Shown here: in pieces, positions 45,451-58,654 of the stretch | How the letters are laid out: each line of letters begins with the position of its first letter | Numbering within the stretch: the stretch's first letter is position 1 | NCBI GenBank assembly: GCA_016584305.1 | Contig: JACEEZ010009499.1 | Location: 1 to 64,000 of the forward strand | Source of the DNA: Chionoecetes opilio | Lineage: Eukaryota; Arthropoda; Malacostraca; Decapoda; Majidae | Length of the DNA stretch: 64,000 bases | Reading direction: 5' to 3' | Program-made: the position numbers and the translations under genes | The notes under the pieces: generated by a model | Told to the model about the DNA's origin: nothing | Seen by the model: the letters and a program-made list of their open reading frames with translations, nothing else | Database searches by the model: none

Positions 45451-47807
45451 TTAAGTTTGTTTTTGGGCATTTTTTACCCAAAAAAAAATTTTCCAGAAAT
45501 GGGTAAAAAATTCCCTACATGCGAAAAAACTTTCCCGAATAAGAAATGTACATTATTCAAAGTGGAATCTTTTTCCCCGGGCAGAAAAAACCTCTCCTCA
45601 AGACATAAAAAATATGTTGGACGGAGAAAGACAGAGTATGGTCATCAAAAAACCCGCTGGTCTTTGACCCCAAAAAGGATCGCAAAAATAAAAATTTTAT
45701 ATCTAAAAATCTGTAAAAAGAAAAAAGGAAAAACGGATAGATGCTTGGGGTTTAGTTTCCAGTTGACCTTAAAAAAAAAGTATACAAGCGTTTTTTTGGT
45801 CTAGGGTCAATGTTTCAAAAAAAAATTTGGGGAAACCAATAAAGGTATTTTTGACCATTTTAAGCTAAAAAAAATTTTGGGTTTTTTGGGTTTTGGTTTT
45901 TGAAAATAAAATAAATATGGGGTTTAAGCCCAAAAGTTTTTTGGGTCTCATAAATTTCCCCTCTAACTGATTTTCAAGAGAAAACCAGCTGCACGCTTAC
46001 GTTTAATCCTGGGGAAACTGAGAGACTGACCCGCAAAAGGCGCCTTTTTTTCGGAAAAAAAAAAAAAAGTTAGCCTTTGGAAAAGGTATCAGTCCGGGCT
46101 GCGGAAAAAGGGGGAAAACCCAATGTTTCCTAAATATCTCAAAAACCCCAAATTTAAAGCTACAAAAAAAACTTATGGAGGGGAAAAAAAAATTCCGATT
46201 TAAAACCGGTTTCCCCTGGGGAAATAACAGTTTTAAATTCCTTTTGATAAATAAACCAAATTTAAAATTTTTTTGGGAGAGCATATTACCCAAAAAAAAT
46301 TTTTCCAGAAATAAAGGGGAAAAATTGCATCATGCTTTAAAACTTTTGCAAAAAAAAATTTTTTTTTTAAAGTGGAAACGTTTTCCGGCGAAGACCTCTC
46401 CATAAAGGGGACATAGCAATATGATAACAAATAAAAGATTAAGGGAGGGTGCTTTCAAAAAAGCTGCTGGTCATTGAGGGCACATGGATGCGCAAAAAAA
46501 AAAATTTTCCCTTATCTAAAAATCTGTATAAAAAAAAAAAAGGTTTAGATGCTTAGGGTAATTTTTTTTTGACCTTTCAAAAAAGTATTCTGCCTTTTTT
46601 TGGCCCTAGGGCCAAATTTTCGAAAAAAAATGGGGAAATGAAATAAAGGTAGTGTTTTGACCTTTTTTAAGCAAAAAAATTTTTGGGTTTTTTGGGTTGG
46701 TTGAGTTTTATTTTTATACGGGCCGAAAAATACCCGGGTCCCTTTGGGACATCTTGCAAAGAAAAAAATATCAATTGTTCTATATATTTTTTTCGGAGAA
46801 CCCCAAAAAAGTCAAAAAATTTTTGAATTTTTTTTTAAAATATAAAAAACGAAATTTCCCGTATAAATGGGGAAAAAACCAAAGAAGCAAATTTATTACC
46901 CCAAAAACCCCGGCTCTACATTCTTTCCCAAATCCGCTCTCATCCAGTTTTTTAGCCCAGTTTTTTTCTCAACCTTTTAAAAATTTAGGATTCTGGGGGG
47001 AAATTTTTTTTTTATCCGACGACATCTAAATTACAAGTAAACCCGAAAAAAAAATTTTTAGAATGCGGCTATTGACCTTTCTTAAAGTAAATAAGATATG
47101 GGGATGTGTCTATACTTGTTTTTAAAAGCAAGAAAAGGGTTGTGCTTTAGTTTATTTTTTTTCCTTGTCCACTCAGGGGGAAATCCAAGGGTTGAACTGG
47201 TTGCGGGGGGAAACAACAAAAAAAAAGGGGTAGGGAGCATGTTTAAAAACCGCAAAATCCCAAAAAAAACTTTTTTGGTCCCGGGAAATTACGTTGTAAG
47301 GGGTTTGCAACCGTTAAACCTACTTTTTTACACACTTTAAAAACGAAAATTTTTTTCATAAAAACCCCGGGGGGATAATTTATAGAGTACCGATGGATGG
47401 TTTGGGGTTTACGAGGAGGGAAAAATAAAACTCGCACAGGCGCCTCTGCCCTCTGATTTCCCTTCCCTTTGTCCGGGTCTTCTACGGGAAATAGTGACAC
47501 TTTTTTTCTTACGGCGTCAGTCTTCCAAACCCCATCCATTGAAAAGACCATGTCCCCAAAGAACGAATGTCCCTTGCATTACTAAAAAACCAAAAGTTGA
47601 ATATGACTGTGAACATGGTTTAAGGTTTAAAACAATTTTGAAAAAAAAATAAAAAAAATAAGGTTTTTTTTTCCCTTTTGTCATGCTTAATAAAATTGCA
47701 GATCTAAAATTTGGGTCCCGATCCCGGGTTTTCCCTTTTGTATCTTTTTCTTTTTGGGGGTTTCAAGCGGCATTTTTTTTTTTGCCCGTGGTTTTGAGTA
47801 TCTAGTT

Positions 47808-49548
47808 CAGTGGTTTTCTTAAACCTTTTTTAGTGCTCGCACCCCTTTTAGATTCATAAATTTTTTCCGTACCCCCAATCAGAAAAAAATTTAAATTTTA
47901 AATAACGAACCTTTTAATTTTCCCCAACTCAATACTACATAGTCAAAATGTTTTCCCTTTCAAATGACTCTTTTGTTGTTGCATTTCCAAACAATTATGA
48001 TGATTGAAAAAAGGGGGTTTTTCCCAAAATGCCCGCCACCCCGCATGTCGGGCAAATTGCATCCAGACGGTTCCTAACCTTTGTTTTGAAGGGGGTTTGT
48101 AGTGTTGAAAAAAAAGGCATAAGAAGTGGTTTCCAAAAGGGGCCCCAATGCCCTCCCGAGGTTTTCCCACTATGACTGTAAAGAAAACTTGGAGTTGTGC
48201 ACACCCAAAAAATAATTGCTGCTTGATTCAAACTGCAATTTTGGGTTTTTTTGTTGGCCGGGAGCTTTAAAAGACCTCTTTTAACATTTTTTAAAAATTT
48301 TTTTTCATGGAATCCAGGTTTTAAAATTAATTTATCCCGTTCCCTCTTTTGTGCCACAGAAACCTTCCCTGGTGAAAAATATCCCTGGAAAGGGGTGAAC
48401 CAGCCCTTTCAAATTCTCTTTCCTTTTAGTAAAAAGATGGCCCCTTCCCCTGAAAAGCAGCCTCACCCAATGAAAAAAAGTTTTAAAAAAAATTCCTTTC
48501 TCAATGTGCCACATCCCCCAAAATTTGGGAAATTTCTGGGGAAAGGCAATAATTTTTCTGCAGTTTCGGGTTTAGCTTCTTCCTTGGGGTGGAGATGTTC
48601 AACTTTTGTTCAAGTGGGTTGGAAAAAAAACACCCGTCAGGTATCTAAGGACAAAATGAAACCCCCTGTTTTTCAAAAAGTTTTTTTTTTCCTTTTACAA
48701 TGTCACTGGGGGGTTGATTTTTTAAAAAACCTCTTTATTTCTTTGTGGGAGTTCAAAAACCCCCTGTAAGTAGTACGTGAGAGCCACCTCACTTCCCCGG
48801 GGGGAAAAAAGGAAAACTAGGGTTTTGCTTCAAATTTTTACACCCAAAAAGATGCCCAAAAAGACACAAACGACAAAAAAATTATAAAAATTAATTCCAC
48901 CCTTTATAAATAGGGTATTGAATTATTTGGGCCCGCATTTTTCCCTACCCTCATTTTTAAAAACCGGCCACACACCCCCCGGCCGGCCTATCCGGGCCAA
49001 AGAAAAAAGGGGGTTGGGTGGGGGGGCCGGTGTGGGGTGTGTGGTGTTTCTCATCCGGGGGGGCCTTTTCGCAGCGGCCGGATTAAATCAGTCGGGAAAT
49101 TTGGGGAAAAAATCCCCTCCGGCTCGGCCTGGGCCCCCTGCGTGTGTGGGGGGTGCCTTCCCGGGATTCCCGCCCCCCGCTCGGCCCCGATAATGACTAA
49201 AATGTACCAGTTATAAATTTTATTTTTGATAAATATAGGTATTATATATAGTATGAAGTATTAAAAATTTTTGGCTGCCCCATGCAGCATCAACAAATCC
49301 CTTTTCGGGCAGCGGATTCATGTTGTATATAGTGGTCCGGAAAGTTACTGTTTTTACTTTTATGAGGCGGGGGGGGGGGGGCCGGGCCCCGGGTTTTTTT
49401 GGTTGGGGCCCCCCCCCCCCCCACTTTTTTTTCAAAGGGGGGGGGGGGGCCGGGGGGTTTAAACCCCCCCCCCGGGGGGGGGGTGTGTGTGGCCGGCTTA
49501 GGGTTTCTTAACCCCTGGGGGTACGGTACCCCAGGTTAAAAACCCCTG
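47808..49548 (-). mobile_element. hAT element copy in tandem unit 1, with minus-strand transposase remains
   Basis: The left end CAGTGGTTTTCTTAAACC and right end GGTTAAAAACCCCTG are inverted relatives. Flanks ATCTAGTT (47,800-47,807) and a CTCTNGTT-like octamer on the right fit an 8-bp duplication; the parallel right flank in the first partial unit reads CTCTAGTT (44,540-44,547). The minus strand at about 48,058-48,087 reads KTKVRNRLDA, with PFFSTLQTPF just before and a region ending QQQKSH after it: the C-terminal hAT dimerisation domain of the ZBED5/FAM200 kind. Confidence 0.75.
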
Positions 49549-49919
49549 CTCTGTTCCCAAAACTGCCCGGAGCTACTTAATTTTCCCTCATGAGTAGCCG
49601 GAAAAACACGGCCCCCATGTACCCCCAACCTCCCCCCCCGATTGCAAATGTGGGCCAAAAGGGCAACAGGGGGAAGATAAGCCTCAAAATTTAAATTTCA
49701 TGTGTCACTCAAACAAAACCGGGTTTGGGCAACCCCCGAGCGAGGGCCAGCCATTTCCCGCCTTTTTAAGAAATAACATTTTAAGGCCCAAACCCCCTGG
49801 GCCCCCAAGGAAGAAAAAGCCTAAAGGCGCAACAAGGGGATGGGAAAAAATAAAAAAACCCAATACAAGAAAATAATATAGGGGGGAGTCAAAAGCTTTT
49901 TCTTCTATTTAAATCCCCC

Positions 49920-50465
49920 CTAACGGGCTTTCAAAAAAAAACTCGCTTTGCACGCGTACGGGTTTAAACTCGGGGGACGGAAACCCGAGAGACGAAAGGC
50001 GAAGCGCCTTTGGGGTTTGGTAGAAAAAAAAAAAAGAAAAAAAAAAATTGCCGGGAATGTATCATTACGAGGGGTGCGGGGAAAAAGGGGAAAAACAATT
50101 TTTCCAAAAAATATCTAGGAACATATTAGCTTTCAGAAAACGTTATGGGGTGCAAAAAAATTTCCAAAATTTCAAAAAGGCCCCCCTGTGGGAAAAAGCA
50201 GCTTTAAATTCATTGGGTATTTATCAAAGGGGAAATTTTAAAAATGTTTTACCACAGGGGGGCCTTTTTAAATCTGGGGAAATTTTTTGGGCCAAAATCC
50301 TTAACGTTTTCTCGTAGCTAATACTTTTTTCTTGAAAATTATTGGGAAAATTGCTTTCCCCCCCTTTTTCCCCAGCCTCGTTTCTGAACATTCCCCGGCT
50401 AAAATTTTTTTTTTTTTTTACCGAAAAAAGGGGGCTTTGCGGCGTCAGTCTCTCAGTTTTTGGGC
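49920..50465. repeat. Palindrome in tandem unit 2
   Basis: Same structure as 44,907-45,450. The forward arm contains GCGAAGCGCCTTTGGGG and the inverse arm ends TTTGCGGCGTCAGTCTCTCA. Confidence 0.7.
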
Positions 50466-52824
50466 CGAAATTTAAATTTTTTTTGAGGCAAAAATTTCCC
50501 AAAAAAAATATTCCAGAAATGGTGGAAAAAATTTCATTTTTAGGGGTAAAAATCCCGGGGAATAAAAATGTACATTATTCCCAAAATGGGAAAACGATTC
50601 CCCCAAAAAAGACCCTCTCCATCAAGAAAATAACAATAAAGTTGGACGGATGAAAGACAGATGTATGGTGCAAACAATAAGGGTGCTCATTGAACGCCCC
50701 AAGGGTGCGCAAAAATTTAAAAACTATATCTAAAAACTGTTTTTAGCAAAAAAAGGGAAAAGGATGATGCTTAGGTAATCCTTTTAGCTTCACAAAAAAT
50801 TACAACGATTTTTGGTCTAGGGGGGCAATAGTTTTTATTAAAAAAAATTGGGGAAAAGGGAATAAAGGGAGGTTCGACCCTTTTAAAAACTGCAAAAAAT
50901 TTGGTTTTTTTGGTTGGGTTTAAAAAAAAAATAAATATAGGGTTTTAAATCAAAAAACTTTTTCGTCTCATCAAGTCCCCTCTAACTGACTTTCAAGAGA
51001 AAACTCAGCCGCACCCCGTACGTCTAATCTCGGGGGCGGAAAAATGAGAAACTGACGCCGCGAAGCCCTTTGTTTGGTAAAAAAAAAAACGTTAGCCGTG
51101 GAATGTATCCCTACGGGGGCTGCGGAAAAAGGGGCCCAAACAATGTTTCCTAAATACCCCAAGAAACCAATTAGCTACGAAAAAAAAAGTTATGGAGTGA
51201 AAAAAAACCAGATTTCAACAGGCTTTTCCCCGTGGTATAAGCAATTTAAATTCCATTGATGAATACCGGGAAATTTAAATTTATTTGAGGGCAAAATTAC
51301 CCGAAAAAATATTCCAGAAATCAAGGGAAAATTGCATTCATGCGTAAAAAAACCCCCCTTTTTTTCCCCCAAAAAAAAAAAAAAAAATTTAGATTTTTTA
51401 AAGCGGTACGGTTCCGGCCGAAAAAACCCTTTCCCTCAAGACATAAACAAAAATGTTAGAAATAATGAAAGACAGATTTTATGGGGCATAAAAAAGCTCT
51501 GGTCATTTTAACGGCACATGGATTGGCCCAAAAAATAAAAAATTATATCTAAAAATTTGTATAAAAAAAAAAAACGATAGATGCTTTTGGGTGATCTAGT
51601 TTTAGCTTTAAACCCCCAAAAATATTCATGCCAAAAAATTTTTGGGCCCGGGTCAAAGTTTTTTATAGTAAAAAATTTGGGGGGAAAAGCAATAAAAGGG
51701 AGTTTTTTGAAACCCTTTTAAACTTCAAAAAAATTTTGGTTTTTGGGGTTTGGGTTTAGTTTTATTTTCCCTAAGACGTAAACATGATTCGGTACCCAAA
51801 TTTTTACATCTTGCAAGACAATATCAATTGTTTTTATATATTCTTTTGGGAGAAAAACCCGCAAATCAAAACACGTTTTTGGGAAACTTTTTTTTTTAGT
51901 AAAGGGAAAGATTTTTCCCGTATAAAATTTTCGGAAAAGTTTAAAGAAAAAAAAAATACCCCCAAAAATCCTGCCCCCTAAATTCGTTCCAAAACCGCTT
52001 CCCGTCCAGTATTTAACCAGTATTTCCCAACCTTTTTGGAAATTTTGGGTTCTAGGGGGTAAATTTATCCGGAAACGACATCTAAATTAAAAACTCAGAA
52101 AAGAAAATTTTTAAATGCGGGCTATTTCTTTTTTTCAAGTAAATATAATATAGAGGTGGTCTTTTGTCTTTGTTTATAAAGCAAAAAAATGTTGGGGCTT
52201 TAGCTTTCTTTTTTTCCCTTTTCCAATCAGGGGGAAAAACCAGAGGGGTTTAACTGGTTTTAGGGGAAACAACAGAAAAAAGGTTGGGCCACTGATTAGA
52301 CCGCCAAAAAACCAAAAAATGTTTTTTGCACGGGGTACTGTGTGTAAGGGGCATACCGTAACCTACATTTTTTTCACACTTTATAAGTAAAAAGTTTTTT
52401 CATACACACACGGGGGCTATGTATAGCAGTACCCGAGGATGGGTTGGTTTCAGGAGGCCCACAAAAATAACTCGTCACAGGGGAGCCTCTGTCTTGGGCT
52501 TCTTATTTTTGTCTCTGTTTTACTGGGAAAAGTGCACATTTTTTACGGGCCGTCTTCCGAACCCCTCCAGTTTAAAAGCCATGTCCCCGAGAACGATGTC
52601 CCCTTTCATTTTACTAAAAGACCAAAGGGGAACAGGGCTGTGAAAAGGTTTAAAGGGAAAACATTTTGAAAATAAAAATAAAATAAATAAGGTTTTATTT
52701 CCCTTTTTTCAGGGTTAATAATCATGCAGATCTAAAATTATCCAGGGGTCTGTATTTTTTAGTATCATTTTTTTGGGGTTGCAAGCGGCATTTTTTTTTT
52801 TGCCAAATGGTCTAAGGGATCTGT

Positions 52825-54545
52825 TCGTGGTTTACTTTAACCCTTTTTTATGCTCGTACCCTTTGAGATCCATAAATTTTTCTCGTACCCCCGACAGAAA
52901 AAAAATAATTGAGGTAACCCAACCTATTTTTTCACTAACTAAAATACTACCCTAGTACAAAAATGTTACTTTCAGTGACCCCTTTTTTTGTTGCATTTTT
53001 AAATTTTGAGATTTAAAAAAGAGGGTTTTGAAGTGCCCGGGGCCCCACGCATTCGTCCCTTTCATCCAAGGGCGGTTTCCCAACCTTTTTTATTAGGGGT
53101 AGTAGTGTTGAAGGAAAAAGGCCCCCCTAAGAACTGGTTGCAAAAGGCACAAAAGCCCTCCAAAGGTCCTCCTGCTGGGGCTGTGGGAAAATTTTGAGTT
53201 GTAAAACCCAAAAAAATATCTAGCTGCATTGATTCAAACTGCATTTGGATTCTGTTTGTTTTGGGCCCGCAGCTCAACAAAATCTCTTTCAACATGTTTT
53301 GTTTTTCATGGAATCCAGGTTGAAAAAATTATATGGGTCCCGTAAACCTCTCTGTGCCCCCGAAACCTCTCCATGGTGAAAAGTATCCCCGGAAGGAGTA
53401 ACCCGCCCCTTGGGAAATGCTCTTTCCAAATTCAGTAACGATGGACCTTTTTCCCCTGCAAAAGCACCTCATCTAAAGAAAGAAAGTTAACAAAAAATTC
53501 CCCTTTTTCAAAAGTTTCCACATCCAAAGGGGAAATTTCTGGTAAAGGGAATAAATTTTGACAGTTATCATGTTCCGCATTCTTCCTTGGATGGAGAAAG
53601 TTCAAAAATCTTAATGCGTAAAAATCTGTCAGGTATGTAAGGAAAAAAAAGGGCCCCCCTGTTTTCAAAGTGGGGCAGCAAGTCAAATGCCTTGATTTTA
53701 AGAAACCTCTTGAAATTTTTAAGAAAAATCTTGATTTCTTTTTGGGTAGTTCAAAAAACACGTGTAATAGTACGTAGAGCCAACCCCACTTCCGTTGGAA
53801 AAAAGGAACCCCTGTTTTAGCTTTAAATTTTTTCACAAAAAAGGGTGCAAAAAGACAAGACAAGACAGACAAATAATTATAAAAATATAATTCCGGCCCC
53901 ACTTATTTAAAATGATATTGAATTATTGGGGCCCGCAAAGTTCGTACCCCCATTGTAAAGCCCGGGCCCCAAAACACACCGGGGCGGCCTTTTCCGGCCC
54001 ACGAAAAAAAGGGGGTGGCTAGAGGGGGCCGGTGTGTGTGGTGGGTTTTTTTTTCATCCGGGGGGCCTGTCGCGCGGCCGGAAAGAAAATCAGTCGGCGC
54101 TTGAAAAAATCCTCCGCGCGGCCCCCGCCGCCTGGGTGTGTGCCTTCCGGCGCCCGGGCCCCCCTTTTCCCCTCGGGCCCGATAATGATTTAATTGTACC
54201 CGTTATAATTGTATTTTTGATAATATGGTATTTTATTGGGCGTTTATATATAGTATAAAAAATTATTTAATACCCTATTATATATGGCTGGGACTACAGC
54301 CCATCACCCAAAAAATCCTTTTTGAACACGGATTCATGTTGTCATCATGGTGGTCCGACGTGTACTGATATTTTTTATGAGGCGGGGCCTTTTTGTGTTT
54401 TGGGGGGGGGGGGGTTTTCGTCCCCGGGGGCCCATTTTCCGCAATTTTTGTCGGCCGGATAGGCCGCGGGCCCGGGGTGTATGTGGGCCCGGGTTAAGGG
54501 TTTTTTGCCCCTGGTTTGGGACAGGTTTCCCCGGTTAAGAACCAC
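52825..54545 (-). mobile_element. hAT element copy in tandem unit 2, with minus-strand transposase remains
   Basis: Matches the 47,808 copy end to end (1,721 against 1,741 bases). The right TIR GGTTAAGAACCAC is better preserved. On the minus strand, 53,432-53,902 is an open stretch containing FLTYLTDF, NFLHPRKNAEHDNCQNLF and PLPEISPLDVETFEKGEFF. This is consistent with the region before the dimerisation domain in ZBED5-like hAT proteins. 53,062-53,295 reads LLSCGPKTNRIQMQFESMQL and onward. All copies are broken. Confidence 0.7.
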
Positions 54546-54919
54546 GCCTTTTAGTTTTTAAGCCGCCAGGGGGCTACTTTTTTTCCGTCATCGAGTAGCC
54601 GAAGACACACCCACAGCTTTTCCCCTCAAACCCCCCCCCCCAAATTGGGGGAAGGGGGGCCCGAGGGGGGAAAAGGGGAAACATAAGCCTCCTTTTAAAT
54701 TTCGGGTTTACTCAAAAAAATCCAGCCTGCGACACCACCCAGCGAGGGGCCCCCATCTCAGCCTTCTAGAAAAAACCTTATAAGGGGCCCAAACCCCCGA
54801 GGCCTTAAAAGGGAAAATAAAAGCCTAAAAGGCGCAACAGGTATGAAATAATAATAAAACTAATAATAAAAATAAATAAGAGGAGAGTGAAAAAACTTTT
54901 TTTTGTCTATCAAATCCAC

Positions 54920-55440
54920 TCTAACTGACTTTCAAGAGAGAAAAAGCTCGCACGCGTAGTCTAATCTCTGAGCCCGGGAAAATGAGAGACTGAAAGCCCG
55001 CGAAAAAAGGGCCCTTTTTTCAGCAAAAAAAAAAAAAATTTTGCCCTGGAATGTATATTCGAGGTTTCGGAAAATGGGGGGGGGCAATGTTTTCCAAAAA
55101 TATCTCAAGAACAGTCAGTATTAGCTACCCGAAAACGTTATAAGTGCAAAAAATTCCAGTATCAACAGGGCCCCCTGTGGTATAAACAAATTTTAAAAAC
55201 CATTGATTTTTTTAATGGAATTTAAATCGTTATGCACGGGAGGCCTTTTGGGGGAAAACTTTGGAAAAAATTTTTCACTCCATAACGTTTTCCGTGCTAA
55301 TACTGTTCGAGAAAATTATGGAACATTGCTTCTCCCCATTTTCCGCACCTCGTACTGGGTACACTCCAAGGCAGTTTTTTTTTTTTTTTTTAAACCCAAA
55401 AAGGCCTTCGCGGCGTCAGTCTCCAGTTTCCCCACCGGGG
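54920..55440. repeat. Palindrome in tandem unit 3
   Basis: The forward arm from CTAACTGACTTTCAAGAGAG is followed by its inverse, ending GGCGTCAGTCTCCAG near 55,427. Confidence 0.7.
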
Positions 55441-56035
55441 GGGGGAAATTAATTTTTTTTTTAGGGTATTACCTGAAAAAAATATTCCAGAAATAGTGAA
55501 AATTGCATACATGCCCTTTTAAAAAATTGCGGATAAGAAAGTAACATTATTCAAAAATGGAATACGATTTCCCCCAGAAGACCTCTCCCCAAAAAATAAA
55601 AAAATATTTTTCCCGGGTGAAAGCACATTTTATGGTGCATCAAAAAAGCTGCTGGTCATTGAACGGCACAGGATGCGCAAAAATATAAAAAATTTTAATC
55701 CCAAAAATCTGTTAAGCAAAAAGGAAAGGATAGATGCTTAGGGGGAGGTCCGTTGACCCTTCACAAAAAATATACAAGCGAGGTTTTTTTCCCAGGGTCA
55801 ATAGGTTTTATAGGGAAAAAATTTGGGGAAAAAGCAATAAAAAGGGAGTGTTCTGACCATTTTAAGCTGCAAAAAAATTTTGGGTTTTTTGGGTTTGGGT
55901 TTGGGAAAAAAAATAATAAGGGTTTAATCAAAAGCTTTTTTGTCTCATCAAGTCTCCTCTAACTGACTTCAAGAGAAAAATTTAGCTCGCACGCTACGTC
56001 TAAACCTTTCCCAGACGGAAACTGAGAGACTGACG

Positions 56036-57880
56036 CCCCGTGCTGCCAGATTGGGGGCAGCCCAAAAATTTTCCCCATATTCACCTAAAAATTTTCCCCG
56101 TTTACTCGGGATTTCCCTTTTCGCCCCCTATATCAACCCTTTTTCCCCGCATTTCACAAATTTTCAATTGGGGGAAAAAACAGAGGGGCCCGTACCCCCT
56201 TTTTATCAGCCATTTTAAAAATTTTGGGGCACTTCCCATTTCCCCAAGGGATCTTTGGGTGTTATGGGCTGGGTTTCCCGCTTGTATGGGTCGAGACAGT
56301 TTGGGGGGGGGGGGGGGGGGGGCCCCCCCCACTTAAAGGGGGTCTCCGAAATTTCCTTTCCTTTTAAAAAATCAGAAAAAAGGCCCCCTAGGTCGTTAAA
56401 AAAATTTACAGGTTCTAGAAAATCGGGGGTTTTCCCCTGTACATCTAACATTGGGTTTGGGCCCCTTATGCTTCACCTTAAAGTTTTTGAAAAAGCATTT
56501 TAACCCCAAAAAACTATTGTTTCAGTAAAAAAATAAGAAATCAGGCCGGGAAAAAGGGAATCAGCCGATGGCGGAAAAAAGTTAACCCTTTAGCGGCTAG
56601 CGAGAAATCTGGCGGTTTAATATGTAGGCCCATACTGGGGGCGAATAAAAATTTTTTTCTTTCCCCTCCCCCCAAAAATATTAAGGGGGGCGCCCATGGC
56701 TGGGGTATAAAATTATAATACAGCTTTTTGTCATGTCTACAGCTTTTAGTTTATGTCAAAAAATAACACAGTAACAGAAATCTTTTTAGAGGGGTTTCCC
56801 AAAAGTCAATAGCACGGAAGCTTTACCGGGGAAATGAAAAGAAACCCCTTGGGATTCTTTAGGGTTTGGACCCCTAAAAAAAGTACTGTACTGACCAAAA
56901 TAAAAAAGGGCAGAAGGAACGTTTACCTCCCCCGGGGGGTTTGAGGCCAAAATCAGTCCTTTGGGCCCCATGACCCCCTCCCCGGGTTTTCGCGCCAACG
57001 GCGCCCCCCGTTCAAATAGTTTTTTGGCCTCCCTCAGGGCCCCACCGCCGGAACCCCCATACCTGACACCCGCATACCAACCCTCCCCCCCTTTTTTTTT
57101 CCCCCCCCCTTTTATTTTTCCCCCCATCTGCCCCCCTCTTCTACCCCCCCTCTTAACCCGTAAGCCCCCATATTTTTAAACCCCCGGAAACAGTAAATTT
57201 TGGTACTCAAGGGGAGAGAGAGAGAGAAAGGGGAGGGGGAGAGAAGAGGGGGAGAGAGGAGAGAGTTCTAGTAGCACACAAGCTTTGGGGGCGAACCCCC
57301 TTTTCTTGTGCCCTGTTTCCGCCTTTTGCGGGGACAAGGCCAAAATTCATTTCCCCACCTGACATGCAAGGCCCCCTGCCTTTTTTTCTTTTTTTCTTAT
57401 GTTTTTTATTTTTCTAACCCCCTCCCCCCCTTACCTTCTCCTCCCCCTATCCCCTTTCCCCCACCTCCTCCTCCTCCCCCCTAACCTCTTCTCTTTCATT
57501 TGCACCCTCCCCTCGCCCTCTTTTAAATTTTTATTGAAAGGGCATTTTCCCCCCGGCGGCAAAAGGGAGGTGGGCGTTACCTTTTGTCTCTTTAAACCTT
57601 TGGGGGGACACTGTTTCGATTAACCCGTCGAAGGGGCCGGGCGAGAAAGATACGGGATTTCGGGGCTTAAAACCCTCTTTTCCTCTTCCCCCATCCCCCT
57701 CTCTTTTCTCTCTTTTCTTGAAAATTTGAGATATACACACAAAAATTTTTATATTCTCCCTATTTTTAGAATTTCCCCAATTTTGGTATATTTTCAATTT
57801 TCTTCCCTTTCCCTGTAGGTGACCCTTGGGGAAATTTTCCCCCTTAAACAGGACCCAATTTTTTCCCTTGGCCAAATTCG
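56036..57880. mobile_element. CAGTGCTGCCAGAT-ended TIR element, copy 1 (right end degraded)
   Basis: Starts at CCCGTGCTGCCAGATTGGGG immediately after host phrase GAGAGACTGACG. It is collinear with 58,655-60,136 through TTTTCCCCATATTCACCTAA, GGTTCTAGA, AATCTGGCGGTTTA and a pyrimidine-rich 3' half. The right TIR is not recognisable and host sequence resumes inverted near 57,895. Confidence 0.6.
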
Positions 57881-58654
57881 GGGGAAACCATTGTTTTTTT
57901 TTATAAATGGAATTTAAATCTGTTTAAAGCACGGGACCTTTTGAAAATCTTAAATTTTTTTGCACCCCAAAACTTTTTCCTCGGCAAATCTTTCTTGAGA
58001 TATTATGGAACATTGTTTCCCCCCCCATTTTCCCACCTCGTACTGATCACTCCAGGGCTATTTTTTTTTTTTTTTTTTTTTAACCAAAAAAGGCCTTCGC
58101 GGCGTCATCTTCAGTTTCCGACCGAAATTATTTTTTTTTGGGGCTATTACCTAAAAAAATTTTCCCGAAATGTAAAAATTTGGAAAAGCTAAACTCTTGC
58201 GGATAAGAAATTACATTATTAAAAGGGGAATAGTTTTCCCGCAAAAACCCTCTCCACAAGAATAAAAAAATTGTTTGGGGATGAAAGACATGTATGGTGC
58301 TCAATAAGCTGGGCTGGTCATTGAACGGCACGGATGGCAACATAAAAAAACTGTTTTCAAAAAATCTGTTAACAAAAAGGAAACGGATAGATCTTTAGGT
58401 AGGTCCTTGTTTCACAAAAAAGTTCAAGCGATTTTTTGGTCTAGGGTAAATGGTTTCATAGAAAAAAAGGGGAAACGCAAAAAAAGGTAGTTTCTACCAT
58501 TTTAAGCTGCAAAAATTTGGTTTTTGGTTGGTTGAAATAAAATAAAAAGGGTTAATCAAAAGTTTTTTTGTCTCATAAATCTCCTCTAAACTGACTTTCA
58601 AGGAAAAAATCGCTCGCACGCGTCTCAAAATCTCCGAGAGGGAAACTGAGAGAC

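Larger units (their letters stand above)
44260..56030. repeat. Tandem array, 5.0-kb unit, about 2.3 copies
   Basis: Marker phrases recur at constant distance: CTAACTGACTTTCAAGAG at 44,907, 49,919 and 54,920; its second instance in the unit at 45,964, 50,981 and 55,961; and the hAT left end at 47,808 and 52,825. The spacing is 4,980-5,017 bases. The first copy begins inside the hAT element at about 44,260 with about 540 bases missing. The third is cut by another insertion near 56,030. Each unit holds a palindrome, a host repeat body and a hAT element. Confidence 0.85.

Noticed and set aside
45307..45804. 165-codon plus-strand frame
   Set aside because: Lies across a palindrome arm and smoothed repeat body. 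The clean copy at 60,137-60,700 does not keep this frame open.
57399..57875. Frames in CT-rich sequence near 57.4-57.9 kb
   Set aside because: Composition artefact within the pyrimidine-rich half of the CAGTGCTGCCAGAT element; not preserved in the second copy near 59.8-60.1 kb.
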